Below are positions 21,876 to 29,853 of a stretch of DNA of 29,853 nt, one piece after another; the stretch's first letter is position 1, and each line of letters starts with the position of its first letter. This DNA comes from CAVUUN01 sp964421755. GTDB lineage: Bacteria > Acidobacteriota > UBA6911 > RPQK01. The position numbers and the translations under genes are program-made. Under the pieces are notes generated by a model, which was not told where the DNA came from, searched no databases, and saw only the letters and a program-made list of their open reading frames with translations. The stretch is taken from the NCBI GenBank assembly GCA_964421755.1, contig CAYQYP010000597.1:1-29853 (forward strand), read 5' to 3'.

Positions 21876-24800
21876 CTAGAACTCGCACCGCAGCGAAAGC
21901 TGGATCTGCCGCGAGGTGGTGCTCGTTTCCGTGATCCGCCCCGCGGTCGCCAGTCTCTCGCCTCTCGAATTGAAAAGCGCTGTTTCAGAGGGCAGCTGAA
22001 AGTTGGGGTGGTTCAGGACGTTGAAGAATTCGGCCCGCAAGCGAATGGCTACTTCTTCCCTTTCCCAAACCACTCGCTGTATCGCGGTGTCGAGGAGAGC
22101 GAGGCCAGGACCGGTCAGCGTCCCCCTCCCCAGGTTTCCGTACCTGCCTGCGGCCGGCAGAGCAAAGGCCAAAGGATCGAAGTACCGCGCAGGATCGCCA
22201 AGGATGCAGTCGCACCCGGCATTTGTCGCGATGTCCGGACGCTGTCCCAGGTCGTCGCGCCCGAGCAGATTGGCGCGATCGAACCCGACACGGGGCGAAA
22301 AGGGATTTCCTGACTGGACACGGGCCAGGGCGATGAGGTCCATCCGGGAGAAAGCCTTGACCCAAACGGGGCCAAACTCCGGAAGCGAGTATTTTGCGTG
22401 ACCCGCAAAAACATGCCGGACGTCGAAGTCCGAAAGACCGCGGTTCAGGCGGTAATCGAACATCGTCGGAATCAGGTCACTGTTGCGAAAGTCCGCGTAG
22501 ATGGAGTTGGACGTCTCATCGATCGATTTCCCGAAGGTGTATTTGAATTGGTACGACAGCATACGGCGAGCGTGGCTGGACCACTGGAGGGAAAAGGAGT
22601 GATACGCGGAATTGAAGGCAGCCTTACGCATGCCGATTTCGCGAAATGCCGGGTTGATTCGGGTAACGTTCGCGGGAAAAAAGAGCGACCCGTCCTCGAG
22701 AGTGACTGGCTGGCTGGTGTTGATATTTCCCAGTTGGCCCATCAGGTGGATGCCCCGCGATCCCGCATAGGCTACAGAGACAACGCCCCGATCGGCGACT
22801 TGCCGTTCGATACTCAGCTGCCACTGGGCGGTGTACGGCTGATTCAGGCGGTAATCGAGAGCATCGACCGCGCTCGGCGGGTTCATCGTCTGGGTCCCTG
22901 ACAGGATGCTGGGGAACGGAGGCCGGGTGAACGAAAGGCGCCTGAACAGCGGCGGCACTCGTGCTCCAGCCACGACGAGTTCCCGGGTCCCCAAAAGGTC
23001 AAAGAAGATCCCTGCGCCAAGGCGAACGACCGTGCGCCCGTCGCCGGCGGCATCCCAGGCGACGCCCACGCGGGGTGCGAGATTGTCCTTGGACGGATTC
23101 TCGAACAGTGGTCCGCCCAACCGAGGTGTTGACTCCCGCAATGGGTCAGCCAGCGTCGCTGTTTTCCCATCCACTTCCCAAGGCGTCGAAGCCATTTCGT
23201 ACCGGACTCCCAGGCTGAGGCCGAGTCGCTCACTGAGCCGCACCTCATCCTGCAGGTAGAAGAAGAACTGGCTGAATCTCCACCTGCGGGCGCTGTCCGA
23301 GCCGGGGGCCATCGCTTCCCCCCTCCCGGGCTTGGCGAGGAGAAAGTCCTCGAGGGAAGTAAACCAGTAAACGCCAGTCGCACTGATATCTGAAACCTGG
23401 TTGAAGTGGATGCGGTCGAAACCGGTTCCGAGTTTGAACGTGTGGTTGCCCCTGATCCCTATCAGGTCGCCGCTAGCCTGGACGGTGTGGGTGATGAACT
23501 CGCGAGGACGGAGTCTTGCGCGGCTGCCACCGCCCAGACCGGTCAACCCGGTCACTTCAATTGTCCCGAGCGGTTTCCCCGGTACGAAAGAGAGCGAATC
23601 GTCGACATCGGAACGGGTCCGGCCCAACTCGGAATTCCTCACCCGGCTGAACGCGAGGATCATTGTCGAGATGGTTTGCGGAGAGACGATCCATTGCAGT
23701 TGACTGTGAAGAAATTGATAGCGCGAGTCCTGCGAGAAGGTCCAGATTCGGAACGGGTCCGGAACGGTTCGTTCCGCGTCGTCGAAAGTGTACCGGGCCG
23801 CCAAGGGGAACTTGGGCTTCAACGGGACGTCGAGGCGCACGGCCACGAAATCTTCGCGCTTGCCGTCGATCGATTCGCTGATGAATTCACCGACCCCGTT
23901 GCCGAACTCCGCGCCGTTCGGGCGGGGGTACAGGTCCATATACGGACGTATGGCCGGAGAGACTTGCACTTGCTTGACGCCTCCGTCCGGCTGCGGAAGC
24001 AGCCCCTGGCGGGCGTTGGCGGTCGGTACATTCGAGCGTGTTGTTTGCCCCGCCTGCTCGCGGAGGCCCTCGTAGTTGGCCAGGAAGAAAAGCCGCTCGC
24101 GAAGGATTGGTCCGCCCAGCGCTCCCCCAAACTGGTTTCTGCGCAAGGGGGGTATTTTCTCATCCGGGGAGTCGAAGTAATTCCTGGCATCCATCGCCAT
24201 ATTCCTGAGAAGCTCGAATGCGCTTCCGTGGAACTCGTTTGAGCCCGAGCGCGAAACAGCCGTGAAGAGCGCGCCTGCTGTTCGCCCGTACTCCGGACTG
24301 AAGGGGCTGGTGACGATCTTGACCTCCTGGATGCCCTCGAGTCCCAAAAGCAATCCGCCCGCGCTCGAGGGAGCAGACCCGGTCGCGTCGTTGATGTTGA
24401 CCCCGTCGATCTGAAACGCGTTCATGTTCGGACGTGACCCGAAAACGGAAATCTGGATGCCTTGTCCGCTCGTGATTCCCCGGTCGGCTGTACCCGCTAT
24501 AGACGCGCCGATTTCCTGAGAAGCAAGCTCGAAAAGATCACGGCCGTTGAGCGGCAGAGTGCTCAGTTCTTCGCGATCGACGCGGCCTCCCCATTCGGCG
24601 ATGCTCTGGCTCACAGACGAAACTTGTCCCTCTACTTCGACTGTCTCGTCCAGGCTTCCGGCCGTCAGAGTGAAATCGCAACGCGTTTCTTCACCGGCCG
24701 AGACCGAGACTGCCCGCCTCAGTTGCTCCTGAAAGCCCGCGACCGACACGCGGATGTCGTACGAGCCTGGAGAAAGTCGCAATACCCTGAAATTGCCTGT

Positions 24801-25004
24801 CTCGTCGGCGATCGCTTGCCGCACGGCGCCCGTCTGTAGCTGAACCAGGGTCACGAGACCCCCGGGGAGGGGGGGTCCCACACTGTCCGATAGCCGGCCC
24901 GCGACCGCGCCGGTGTTCTGCCCCACCAGCGGAGCGGCGGCAAAAACCAACGCCAGCGCAAGAAGTCCGACGCCGTGTAATCTTGTTCGATTGCAATCAA
25001 GCAT
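21876..25004 (-). CDS. Second Oar-like TonB-dependent receptor
   Basis: A 1042-aa outer-membrane receptor: signal peptide (about 1-28, ALALVFAAAPLVGQ), carboxypeptidase-regulatory domain (AVAGRLSDSVGPPLPGGLV to LDETVEVEG), plug (LPLNGRDLFELASQ, VFGSRPNMNAFQIDGVNI, IVTSPFSPEYGR), then a beta-barrel ending QIQLSLRCEF with terminal Phe. It is about 200 residues shorter than the receptor at 11096-14830 and only distantly similar. The ATG at 25004 overlaps the end of the ABC permease gene by 8 bases and has GGAG nine bases upstream; a GTG three codons earlier overlaps that Shine-Dalgarno and is less likely. The overlap ties the receptor to the ABC/ligase operon, suggesting that it brings the same compound across the outer membrane. 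No SusD gene is present. Confidence 0.94.
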   Translation of the reverse strand: MLDCNRTRLHGVGLLALALVFAAAPLVGQNTGAVAGRLSDSVGPPLPGGLVTLVQLQTGAVRQAIADETGNFRVLRLSPGSYDIRVSVAGFQEQLRRAVSVSAGEETRCDFTLTAGSLDETVEVEGQVSSVSQSIAEWGGRVDREELSTLPLNGRDLFELASQEIGASIAGTADRGITSGQGIQISVFGSRPNMNAFQIDGVNINDATGSAPSSAGGLLLGLEGIQEVKIVTSPFSPEYGRTAGALFTAVSRSGSNEFHGSAFELLRNMAMDARNYFDSPDEKIPPLRRNQFGGALGGPILRERLFFLANYEGLREQAGQTTRSNVPTANARQGLLPQPDGGVKQVQVSPAIRPYMDLYPRPNGAEFGNGVGEFISESIDGKREDFVAVRLDVPLKPKFPLAARYTFDDAERTVPDPFRIWTFSQDSRYQFLHSQLQWIVSPQTISTMILAFSRVRNSELGRTRSDVDDSLSFVPGKPLGTIEVTGLTGLGGGSRARLRPREFITHTVQASGDLIGIRGNHTFKLGTGFDRIHFNQVSDISATGVYWFTSLEDFLLAKPGRGEAMAPGSDSARRWRFSQFFFYLQDEVRLSERLGLSLGVRYEMASTPWEVDGKTATLADPLRESTPRLGGPLFENPSKDNLAPRVGVAWDAAGDGRTVVRLGAGIFFDLLGTRELVVAGARVPPLFRRLSFTRPPFPSILSGTQTMNPPSAVDALDYRLNQPYTAQWQLSIERQVADRGVVSVAYAGSRGIHLMGQLGNINTSQPVTLEDGSLFFPANVTRINPAFREIGMRKAAFNSAYHSFSLQWSSHARRMLSYQFKYTFGKSIDETSNSIYADFRNSDLIPTMFDYRLNRGLSDFDVRHVFAGHAKYSLPEFGPVWVKAFSRMDLIALARVQSGNPFSPRVGFDRANLLGRDDLGQRPDIATNAGCDCILGDPARYFDPLAFALPAAGRYGNLGRGTLTGPGLALLDTAIQRVVWEREEVAIRLRAEFFNVLNHPNFQLPSETALFNSRGERLATAGRITETSTTSRQIQLSLRCEF

Positions 25005-25749
25005 TCCGGTCACTCCAGGGAACCGCCTTGGTCTCGACCGCGTGCAACGCGCCGTGGAACAGAAGTCCCAGCAACGCGGCGAAAAAGACCGCGATGAAAA
25101 GGCGCTCCGTGGCCAGCAGTTGCCAGGCCATCCAGATCATGCCGCCGAGGCCGTCGCCGGAGCTGATCATTTCCACGGAGATGGCCGTAACCAGGGATCT
25201 CCCCAGCGCCAATCGGAGGCCGGTGAACAGGCTGGGCAGGGTGGCCGGAAGGTAAACATTTCGGACTACTTCCTTCCTGGAGGCCCCGTAGTTTGCTGCC
25301 ATCTCAGCGTAAACAGGGTTCAGATTCCGAATAGAGTCCGCCAGTTGGAGCGCCAGGATGATGAAGCAGCCGACGGCGATCAGCAGAACTCCGGCAGTCC
25401 GTCCGATGCCCAGGATCAGAAGCAAGATCGGGAGCAGGCTGAGCTTAGGGGTCGTGTAGAGTGCCGAGATGACCGGTTCCAGGTTCCGCCTTACTCTGAC
25501 CGAGCCGCCCATGAGAAGGCCGGCGATGGCGCCAGAGGCCGAGCCGAAAGCAAAGCCCAGCAAAGCCTTCGCCAGCGTCGCTTGGATGACCGGCAGCAAT
25601 TCCCCCTGCCAGGCCATCGTCCAACCCGCCCGTACGAGAAAGGACGGGGGCGGGAAGAAAAGGGAATCCAGCCAGCCGACTGTCGACAACGCTTCCCATA
25701 TCCCCAGTGCCGCTAAGAACATCACGAACTGCCTGGCGTGCAGACGCAC
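24997..25749 (-). CDS. ABC transporter permease (SsuC/TauC type)
   Basis: A 250-aa inner-membrane protein of the BPD-transporter permease family of nitrate/sulfonate/taurine/pyrimidine-type importers. It has about six hydrophobic segments (FVMFLAALGIWEAL, ALLGFAFGSASGAIAGLLMG, LSLLPILLLILGIGRTAGVLL, LFIAVFFAALLGLLFHG). The cytoplasmic loop that docks on the ATPase is EMAANYGASRKEVVRNVYLP followed by TLPSLFTGLRLALG. The start is GTG with GGGAGGTG about six bases upstream. It starts 12 bases after the stop of the substrate-binding protein gene and overlaps the following receptor gene. A homodimer would be expected, since no second permease gene is present. Confidence 0.94.
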   Translation of the reverse strand: MRLHARQFVMFLAALGIWEALSTVGWLDSLFFPPPSFLVRAGWTMAWQGELLPVIQATLAKALLGFAFGSASGAIAGLLMGGSVRVRRNLEPVISALYTTPKLSLLPILLLILGIGRTAGVLLIAVGCFIILALQLADSIRNLNPVYAEMAANYGASRKEVVRNVYLPATLPSLFTGLRLALGRSLVTAISVEMISSGDGLGGMIWMAWQLLATERLFIAVFFAALLGLLFHGALHAVETKAVPWSDRNA

Positions 25750-25761
25750 GAATCCACCTCC

Positions 25762-26772
25762 CTAACTCCTCGTTGGTAAAGCGCGCTTCTGCGCTTCAGC
25801 GATCAACTTGGTATTGACGAACCGCCGTGCCTCGATCGGTTCGCAGTAACGTTTCTTGACCGCCCAGTCAACGTAGATCCGGACGCTCTTCAGATCGATG
25901 TTTCCATCTGCGGCGAAGGTCTGCCGGCACTGGCGGAGCGTCGTCGCCAAATCCAGGTGCGCCGCCCGGATGAGTCTGTACAGGTACTGGGGGTTCTTTC
26001 CTTCCAGGTACGACTTGGCGCCCAGCAGATAGGCCGTCAGGAACCTGGTCCCAATTTCCGGCTCGTCGTCCGTCAGGCGGCGGCCGAAGAAGATGAAGCT
26101 GTACTGCAGGCCGGGATAGACTTCGCCGATGCTGATACCCTTGATTGCCTGGGTCGTCAACGACTCGAGGCTCTTCTCGAAATGAGAAGAAATCAGGGCG
26201 TCTATCTTCCCGCCGACCAACGCGGCCGCTCCCTCCTGTTGTCTGAGATAAACAACATGTACCTCTTTCGAAGTCATTCCGGCGGTCGCCAGGATTGTGT
26301 CCAGGAAGAACTCAGCCGACGAGGCCGCCGCAACCACCGAGATCCGTTTCCCGCGCAATTGCCCCAAATCTCGAAGCCCGTCGGGAAACACTCTCGAATT
26401 TCCGTATATCGTGCCGACGTTTCCGCAGGAAGCCGACGCTATCTCGCGGCCGGCGACCAGCCGAATCCTGCTTCCTTTCGCCACCGCGTTGACGATCGCC
26501 GGCATCAGAGAGGCAAACATGACATCTGTCTCGCCGCCGACCAGCATGGCGAGGGCGTGTGAGCTGGTGGGGACCTCTCGTAGATCCACTTCCAGTCCCT
26601 GCTGCTTGAAGAGCCCGATCTCATCAGCCAGGTAAAGGCCGCTCATCGCGATACGAGGGTACGTTGACACGATCAGCCGGCTCGGCCGCGTGCTGGCGCA
26701 TCCCGCCGACGCGGTGGCGGCGAGCAGCGGCGCCGATAGACTCACCTGTTGCAGAAACTCTCTACGTCGCAT
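25762..26772 (-). CDS. ABC substrate-binding lipoprotein (NMT1/SsuA-like)
   Basis: A 336-aa periplasmic binding protein anchored as a lipoprotein. The N-terminus has twin arginines (MRRREFLQQV), a hydrophobic stretch and a lipobox SAGC with Cys25, suggesting Tat export followed by lipidation. The family pattern is clear: STYPRIAMSGLYLADEIGLFKQQGLEVDL, GGETDVMFASLMPAIVNA, LRGKRISVVAAASSAEFFLDTIL, VGGKIDALISS. Members bind nitrate-, sulfonate-, thiamin-precursor- or aromatic-type anions; the ligand here is unknown. The ATG lies inside the last codons of the ligase gene (11-base overlap), so translation of the two is coupled. It would deliver its ligand to the permease encoded immediately downstream. 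Confidence 0.93.
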   Translation of the reverse strand: MRRREFLQQVSLSAPLLAATASAGCASTRPSRLIVSTYPRIAMSGLYLADEIGLFKQQGLEVDLREVPTSSHALAMLVGGETDVMFASLMPAIVNAVAKGSRIRLVAGREIASASCGNVGTIYGNSRVFPDGLRDLGQLRGKRISVVAAASSAEFFLDTILATAGMTSKEVHVVYLRQQEGAAALVGGKIDALISSHFEKSLESLTTQAIKGISIGEVYPGLQYSFIFFGRRLTDDEPEIGTRFLTAYLLGAKSYLEGKNPQYLYRLIRAAHLDLATTLRQCRQTFAADGNIDLKSVRIYVDWAVKKRYCEPIEARRFVNTKLIAEAQKRALPTRS

Positions 26773-28357
26773 GCGTCCCCGATTCGGTAACGGTCATCAA
26801 GTGCAACGGAAGGACCTTCCCGGAAACAGTCGCGAGCGGCTGCGCGTGAATGACCTGGAGCGCATCGGCATTGCTCCACACCCGCGAGGCGAGCCTGCCG
26901 GCGTAACAAGTGCGCAGTTCTTTGAGCAGAGCCGCCCGGATCTCGTCGAGAGGCACTCCAGCCAGTCTCGGACTCACCCGCAGTATCAGCTGAGTCTGGA
27001 CCTCACCCTCGAGCTCAACCAGTTGGTAATCCGTGGGCGCACCGCCAAAGCGGGTGGGCAGCCGTTGCTCGAGCAGGCGCACCACTTCTGTTCCGACCAG
27101 GCTCATCCCATGACCTGTCAGTTTTCCGATGCTGTGTATTCCACTGATCTTTCGACCGAGCCCCAGCCGGCTGTAAACGCAATCGCAGTCGGCCGGCTCA
27201 ATGCGGCCGACGTCGTCCATGTCCGCGTTGATCAGAACCTTGGGCGCCTCCGGCAGAAGAGTCGTGAACAGAAGAGCGTCGACCTCCACGTCGGTTAAAG
27301 GCGCCTTTTGCCGGTGACTGACAACCGCGATGGAGTCCTCAAACAAGTGCACGGAGTTCCCGGTCGTCATCCGGCTGCACCCGTAACCCACCGGCCCAAC
27401 CTCCGCGATGTGATAGCGGGAGAATACCCGTGCGCCGGTGGATTCGATCACCTGGCGCTTCCCCTCGGTGAGCGGCTCGCCGCTGACCAGAAACAGCGTA
27501 TCCCGGATATCCAGCCCTCTTTCCTTGGCGGCTGCAGCCACCCGGACGGCTGGGCTGGCGAAGCTTCCGACGGCAGACAGCTGGTTGCCGGCGCGCAGCT
27601 GCGCGATGAAGTTGGCGACCGGAGAAAAATCATTGGCTGGGAGATGAACCGGAAACGGCGCCTTCACGCGATGGACCCGGGCCATGATGATCAGTAGATG
27701 CGTCAGGATGCGGAAGTACCAGGAATCCTTGACCGGTCCCCCGAACGCGAACCAGCGCACCGGCGCGCAGCCCAACCGAGTAGAGGCGAGCACGCTCGAG
27801 AGGCCGGCTGAGGCGGGTAATACCGGCTTGACCTGGATCTGGGCCCGCTTCCGAAGGTCGAACTCCCGGATGTTGAGCGCGTAATAGCTGTCGGAGTGGA
27901 TTCGAGAACCGGCCCCGACAACCGTTTGAGTGCCTTCGCTCCGGCTCCCGCTGCTCGCGGCGATCATCCCGCTCTTGATCCACGGATTGTTGAAGCTGTT
28001 CTTGTCTGATGCGATCAGCTTCCCGGCCCGCACGATTGGTTCTTTTCCTTTCAGCTCCTGGTGCGTGAGGAAAACGCCACTTGAACGGAGCCGGCAAAGC
28101 GTGTTCTCCAGGCCAGTGCGCTTTACCTCCAAGCAAAGATCGCCAAAGTCGCAGCCGGCAAGCTCGAACATCGGTCGATATGGGTTTGCGGGACTCTCCC
28201 ACACGGTCCGGCGAACCAGATCCAGCCACCTTGCTTCGCGGTTCGCTAACTGGGCGCGAATGAGTGAATCGGGATCGACGGGCAGCGGCTGCCGGAGGTA
28301 GTCCCGGACGCCTGCAGTGATGCGCAAATACTGTTCCGCGGCCACCTTAAGAGCCAT
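26762..28357 (-). CDS. PaaK-like adenylate-forming ligase (acyl/aryl-CoA ligase family)
   Basis: A 531-aa cytoplasmic enzyme of the phenylacetate-CoA ligase / coenzyme F390 synthetase branch of the ANL superfamily. The ATP loop is MIAASSGSRSEGTQT (about 131-145). LFLVSGEPLTEGKRQVIESTGARVF is followed by YHIAEVG with E319, the YG-x-x-E-type motif; DMDDVGRI (379-386) is the ribose-binding aspartate region; the small C-terminal domain ends with VSGKVLP, giving K514 as candidate catalytic lysine. At 531 aa it is about 90 residues longer than PaaK, with extra N-terminal helices. The expected reaction is ATP-dependent activation of a carboxylic acid, probably to a CoA thioester. Its place between ABC ATPase and binding-protein genes suggests that it activates the imported substrate. 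GGGA before the ATG is a weak ribosome-binding site. Confidence 0.82.
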   Translation of the reverse strand: MALKVAAEQYLRITAGVRDYLRQPLPVDPDSLIRAQLANREARWLDLVRRTVWESPANPYRPMFELAGCDFGDLCLEVKRTGLENTLCRLRSSGVFLTHQELKGKEPIVRAGKLIASDKNSFNNPWIKSGMIAASSGSRSEGTQTVVGAGSRIHSDSYYALNIREFDLRKRAQIQVKPVLPASAGLSSVLASTRLGCAPVRWFAFGGPVKDSWYFRILTHLLIIMARVHRVKAPFPVHLPANDFSPVANFIAQLRAGNQLSAVGSFASPAVRVAAAAKERGLDIRDTLFLVSGEPLTEGKRQVIESTGARVFSRYHIAEVGPVGYGCSRMTTGNSVHLFEDSIAVVSHRQKAPLTDVEVDALLFTTLLPEAPKVLINADMDDVGRIEPADCDCVYSRLGLGRKISGIHSIGKLTGHGMSLVGTEVVRLLEQRLPTRFGGAPTDYQLVELEGEVQTQLILRVSPRLAGVPLDEIRAALLKELRTCYAGRLASRVWSNADALQVIHAQPLATVSGKVLPLHLMTVTESGTHAT

Positions 28358-28617
28358 GCTTGATCCCGGCGTTGCATGATAGACAAATAAGCCGGACGGG
28401 GCAATGAGAGAAGAGTGCTCATCACCGAAGACTCTCCGTGGCAGCTGACCTGCTGAGCGAATCGATCACGATTGAGCCAGGCCTACGACCGATTGCTTTC
28501 GCATATCGAGCGGTCGAGGGCGGATTCGCGGTTCAGAATCCGGCGCTTTTCGGCCCGGTTGGTTCGACATCCCGGGTCGTGCTGATTCGCTGTCCAGCCC
28601 GTCAGCCGGTCACCTGG
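28358..28617. other. 260-bp gap between ABC ATPase and ligase genes
   Basis: No minus-strand gene fills this gap. A plus-strand frame (from GTG 28438, running into the ATPase gene) has a passable amino-acid mix but no recognisable domain and overlaps a real gene for 96 bases, so it is not called. GTCAGCCGGTCACC and TGGTCAGCCGGTCCC are near-repeats at about 28603-28628. The gap may carry a separate promoter for the ligase gene. Confidence 0.35.
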
Positions 28618-29385
28618 TCAGCCGGTCCCCTCAGCCCACGGCGGCAGCCCGAGCTGCTCTGCGATCCGTTTCTTGAGCTCGACGAAGGCGGCCTGGGTTG
28701 TAACGCCGAGTGAGCGCGGTCGCGAAAACGGGACACAATGTTCCGCGATGACCCTTCCGGGTTGGTGGCTGAGGACCAAAATGCGGTCGCTGAGCCGTAT
28801 TGCCTCGTCGATGTCGTGAGTGACAAACACGACTGGGCTCCGCGTCTTTGCCCAGAGGGAGAGCAGCTCGTCCTGGAGCATCAGGCGAGTCTGAAAATCG
28901 AGGGCGGCGAAAGGCTCGTCCATCAGAAGAATGGCGGGGTTAGAAAGGAAGGCGCGGATAATCGCGACCCGCTGCTTCATCCCGAGCGAGAGTTCCTTCG
29001 GGTACGCTTGCTCCCGGCCGGTCAGATGAAACCGCGCCAGCAGTTCGAGCGCCATCCGGTTTCGTTCGATCTCGGGAACCCCGGACATTTTGAGGCCGAA
29101 TGTCGCGTTTTCGAGGACGGTCATCCAGGGAAAAAGGTTCTGCTCCTGGAACACCAGCAGAACAGGGCCCGGGGACTTGCCCGCGTGCAGGTAATCGACT
29201 GTTCCGGCCTGAGGCCTGACGATGCCGGCGAGCGTTCGAAGAAGAGTAGTCTTGCCGCAACCGGTCGGACCGACAATCGAGAGAAATTCGTGCTCGCCGG
29301 TCTGGAATTCGACGCCCGCGAGCGCGCTCACCCTGTCCCCATTCGTCCGGAACTCGACCGTCAAGTTCGTACACTTCAGGATCAT
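28618..29385 (-). CDS. ABC transporter ATP-binding protein (SsuB/TauB type)
   Basis: A 255-aa ATPase that would power the permease encoded downstream. Walker A is GPTGCGKTT (39-47), the Q-loop is VFQEQNLFPW with Q80, the signature is LSLGMKQR (132-139; the usual LSGGM has Leu at the third place), Walker B is ILLMDEPFAALD (152-163) and the switch His is in VTHDIDEA (H190). FPWMTVLENATFGL is typical of the nitrate/sulfonate/taurine importer group. The chosen ATG at 29385 has GGGG five bases upstream; in-frame ATG 29406 and TTG 29430 would add 7 or 15 residues without a good ribosome-binding site. It lies 260 bp upstream of the ligase gene, same strand, so it is probably but not certainly in the same transcript. 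Confidence 0.93.
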   Translation of the reverse strand: MILKCTNLTVEFRTNGDRVSALAGVEFQTGEHEFLSIVGPTGCGKTTLLRTLAGIVRPQAGTVDYLHAGKSPGPVLLVFQEQNLFPWMTVLENATFGLKMSGVPEIERNRMALELLARFHLTGREQAYPKELSLGMKQRVAIIRAFLSNPAILLMDEPFAALDFQTRLMLQDELLSLWAKTRSPVVFVTHDIDEAIRLSDRILVLSHQPGRVIAEHCVPFSRPRSLGVTTQAAFVELKKRIAEQLGLPPWAEGTG

Positions 29386-29672
29386 GCATGCCCCAAATTC
29401 CGGCATGATACAGTGGCTGCGGTTCAGCAATTAGAAAAAATGCATGGCCTCCGGCAAATGACTGACGTCTGATTCGTGGCCTCGGCGCCCGGTCCGACGC
29501 TAGTCCGCCTAGGGGGATACCAGTCCTCCGAGGGCTATGAGGAGATACCGGTAACAGCAAAGGATGCGGGTCTTATGCACGAACCGCGAATTGGTTGTCT
29601 CCTCTACTTCCATCTTGACGGACCGGAAAGCCGAGGAAGAACAATCGGCCGGGAATCGCGCCGAGTCCGTTG

Positions 29673-29833
29673 GTCCGACTTCCAAGTCGGACATTTCATA
29701 GCGCCTGCAAGCTCGAGCCAGCCGGCCGGATCCCGATGTCCGGCGTAGGTCCGACTTCCAAGTCGGACACTTCATAGCGTCTGCAAGATCGAGCCAGCCG
29801 GCCGCATGGCAGTGTCCGACTTGGAAGTCGGAC
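29673..29833. repeat. Cluster of 20-bp palindromes in a 76-bp tandem unit
   Basis: GTCCGACTTCCAAGTCGGAC lies at 29673-29692 and again at 29749-29768, each followed by nearly the same 50 bases (TTCATAGCG, TGCAAG, TCGAGCCAGCCGGCCG), giving a 76-bp tandem unit with about eight differences over the first 70 bases. A third copy, with GG in place of the central CC (i.e. inverted), is at 29814-29833. A near-identical copy is at 14957-14976. Short frames that spell the repeat on either strand should not be annotated. The stretch 29386-29672 before it shows no gene that I can support. Confidence 0.9.
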
Positions 29834-29853
29834 CAACGCCGGACACTTCACGC

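Noticed and set aside
23406..24242. 278-codon plus-strand frame
   Set aside because: It is antisense to the second receptor, with shadow-type composition and no domain.
28438..28713. Small plus-strand gene in the gap before the ligase
   Set aside because: The amino-acid mix is passable, but there is no recognisable domain or clear ribosome-binding site, and the 3' third overlaps the ABC ATPase gene.
29476..29775. Small proteins at the right edge
   Set aside because: Their sequences (for example the CPTWKSD-type peptide) are translations of the dispersed palindrome.

Overview
The window looks like a chromosomal segment of an Acidobacteriota soil bacterium, probably of the Solibacter/Bryobacter type. 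The marks are a high G+C coding style, an acidobacterial duplicated orphan permease (ADOP), two very large Oar-like TonB-dependent receptors with an N-terminal carboxypeptidase-regulatory domain and no SusD partner, a CRTAC1/ASPIC-UnbV FG-GAP protein beside a TPR protein, and many palindromic dispersed repeats. I see no tRNA, rRNA, CRISPR array, transposase or phage gene. Seventeen protein genes are called.

Layout. 1-583: nested inverted-repeat elements without a gene. 584-14895: a carbohydrate-use region with an ADOP permease (-), a GPH-type sugar symporter and a GH130 mannoside phosphorylase/hydrolase (+), a second inverted-repeat element, an acidobacterial regulator-like protein (-), a four-helix-bundle (IVP/S23) gene between inverted arrays of a 15-bp repeat (-), a GH140/apiosidase-like secreted hydrolase (-), a GH5 endo-glycanase (+), and an Oar-like receptor (+) closed by a good intrinsic terminator. 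14957-18467: a TPR protein whose first codons lie in an inverted repeat, converging on a CRTAC1 protein. 18471-21866: a GH2 beta-mannosidase-like enzyme (operon with CRTAC1) diverging from a Tat-exported RraA/HMG-aldolase-like protein. 21876-29385: a minus-strand cluster of ABC ATPase, PaaK-like adenylate-forming ligase, Tat/lipoprotein substrate-binding protein, permease and a second Oar-like receptor, the last four overlapping or nearly so. 29673-29853: clustered copies of a 20-bp palindrome.

How it works together (inference). The first half resembles a polysaccharide-utilisation locus for beta-mannan or a mannose-containing plant or fungal glycan: the receptor imports oligomers, GH5 and GH140 act outside or in the periplasm, the GPH symporter brings products in, and GH130 and GH2 finish the breakdown. 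An 18-bp motif, YTAAC-S-GTTA-K-TARCTTG or a close match, lies before the GPH, GH140, GH5 and receptor genes and nowhere else that I could find, so these genes probably share one regulator. The second cluster joins outer-membrane and inner-membrane uptake to a CoA-ligase-like enzyme in one apparent transcription unit, suggesting import and activation of a small carboxylic acid, perhaps aromatic. The three most unusual items are the IVP gene in its inverted 15-bp arrays, the receptor-ABC-ligase operon, and the shared operator-like motif.
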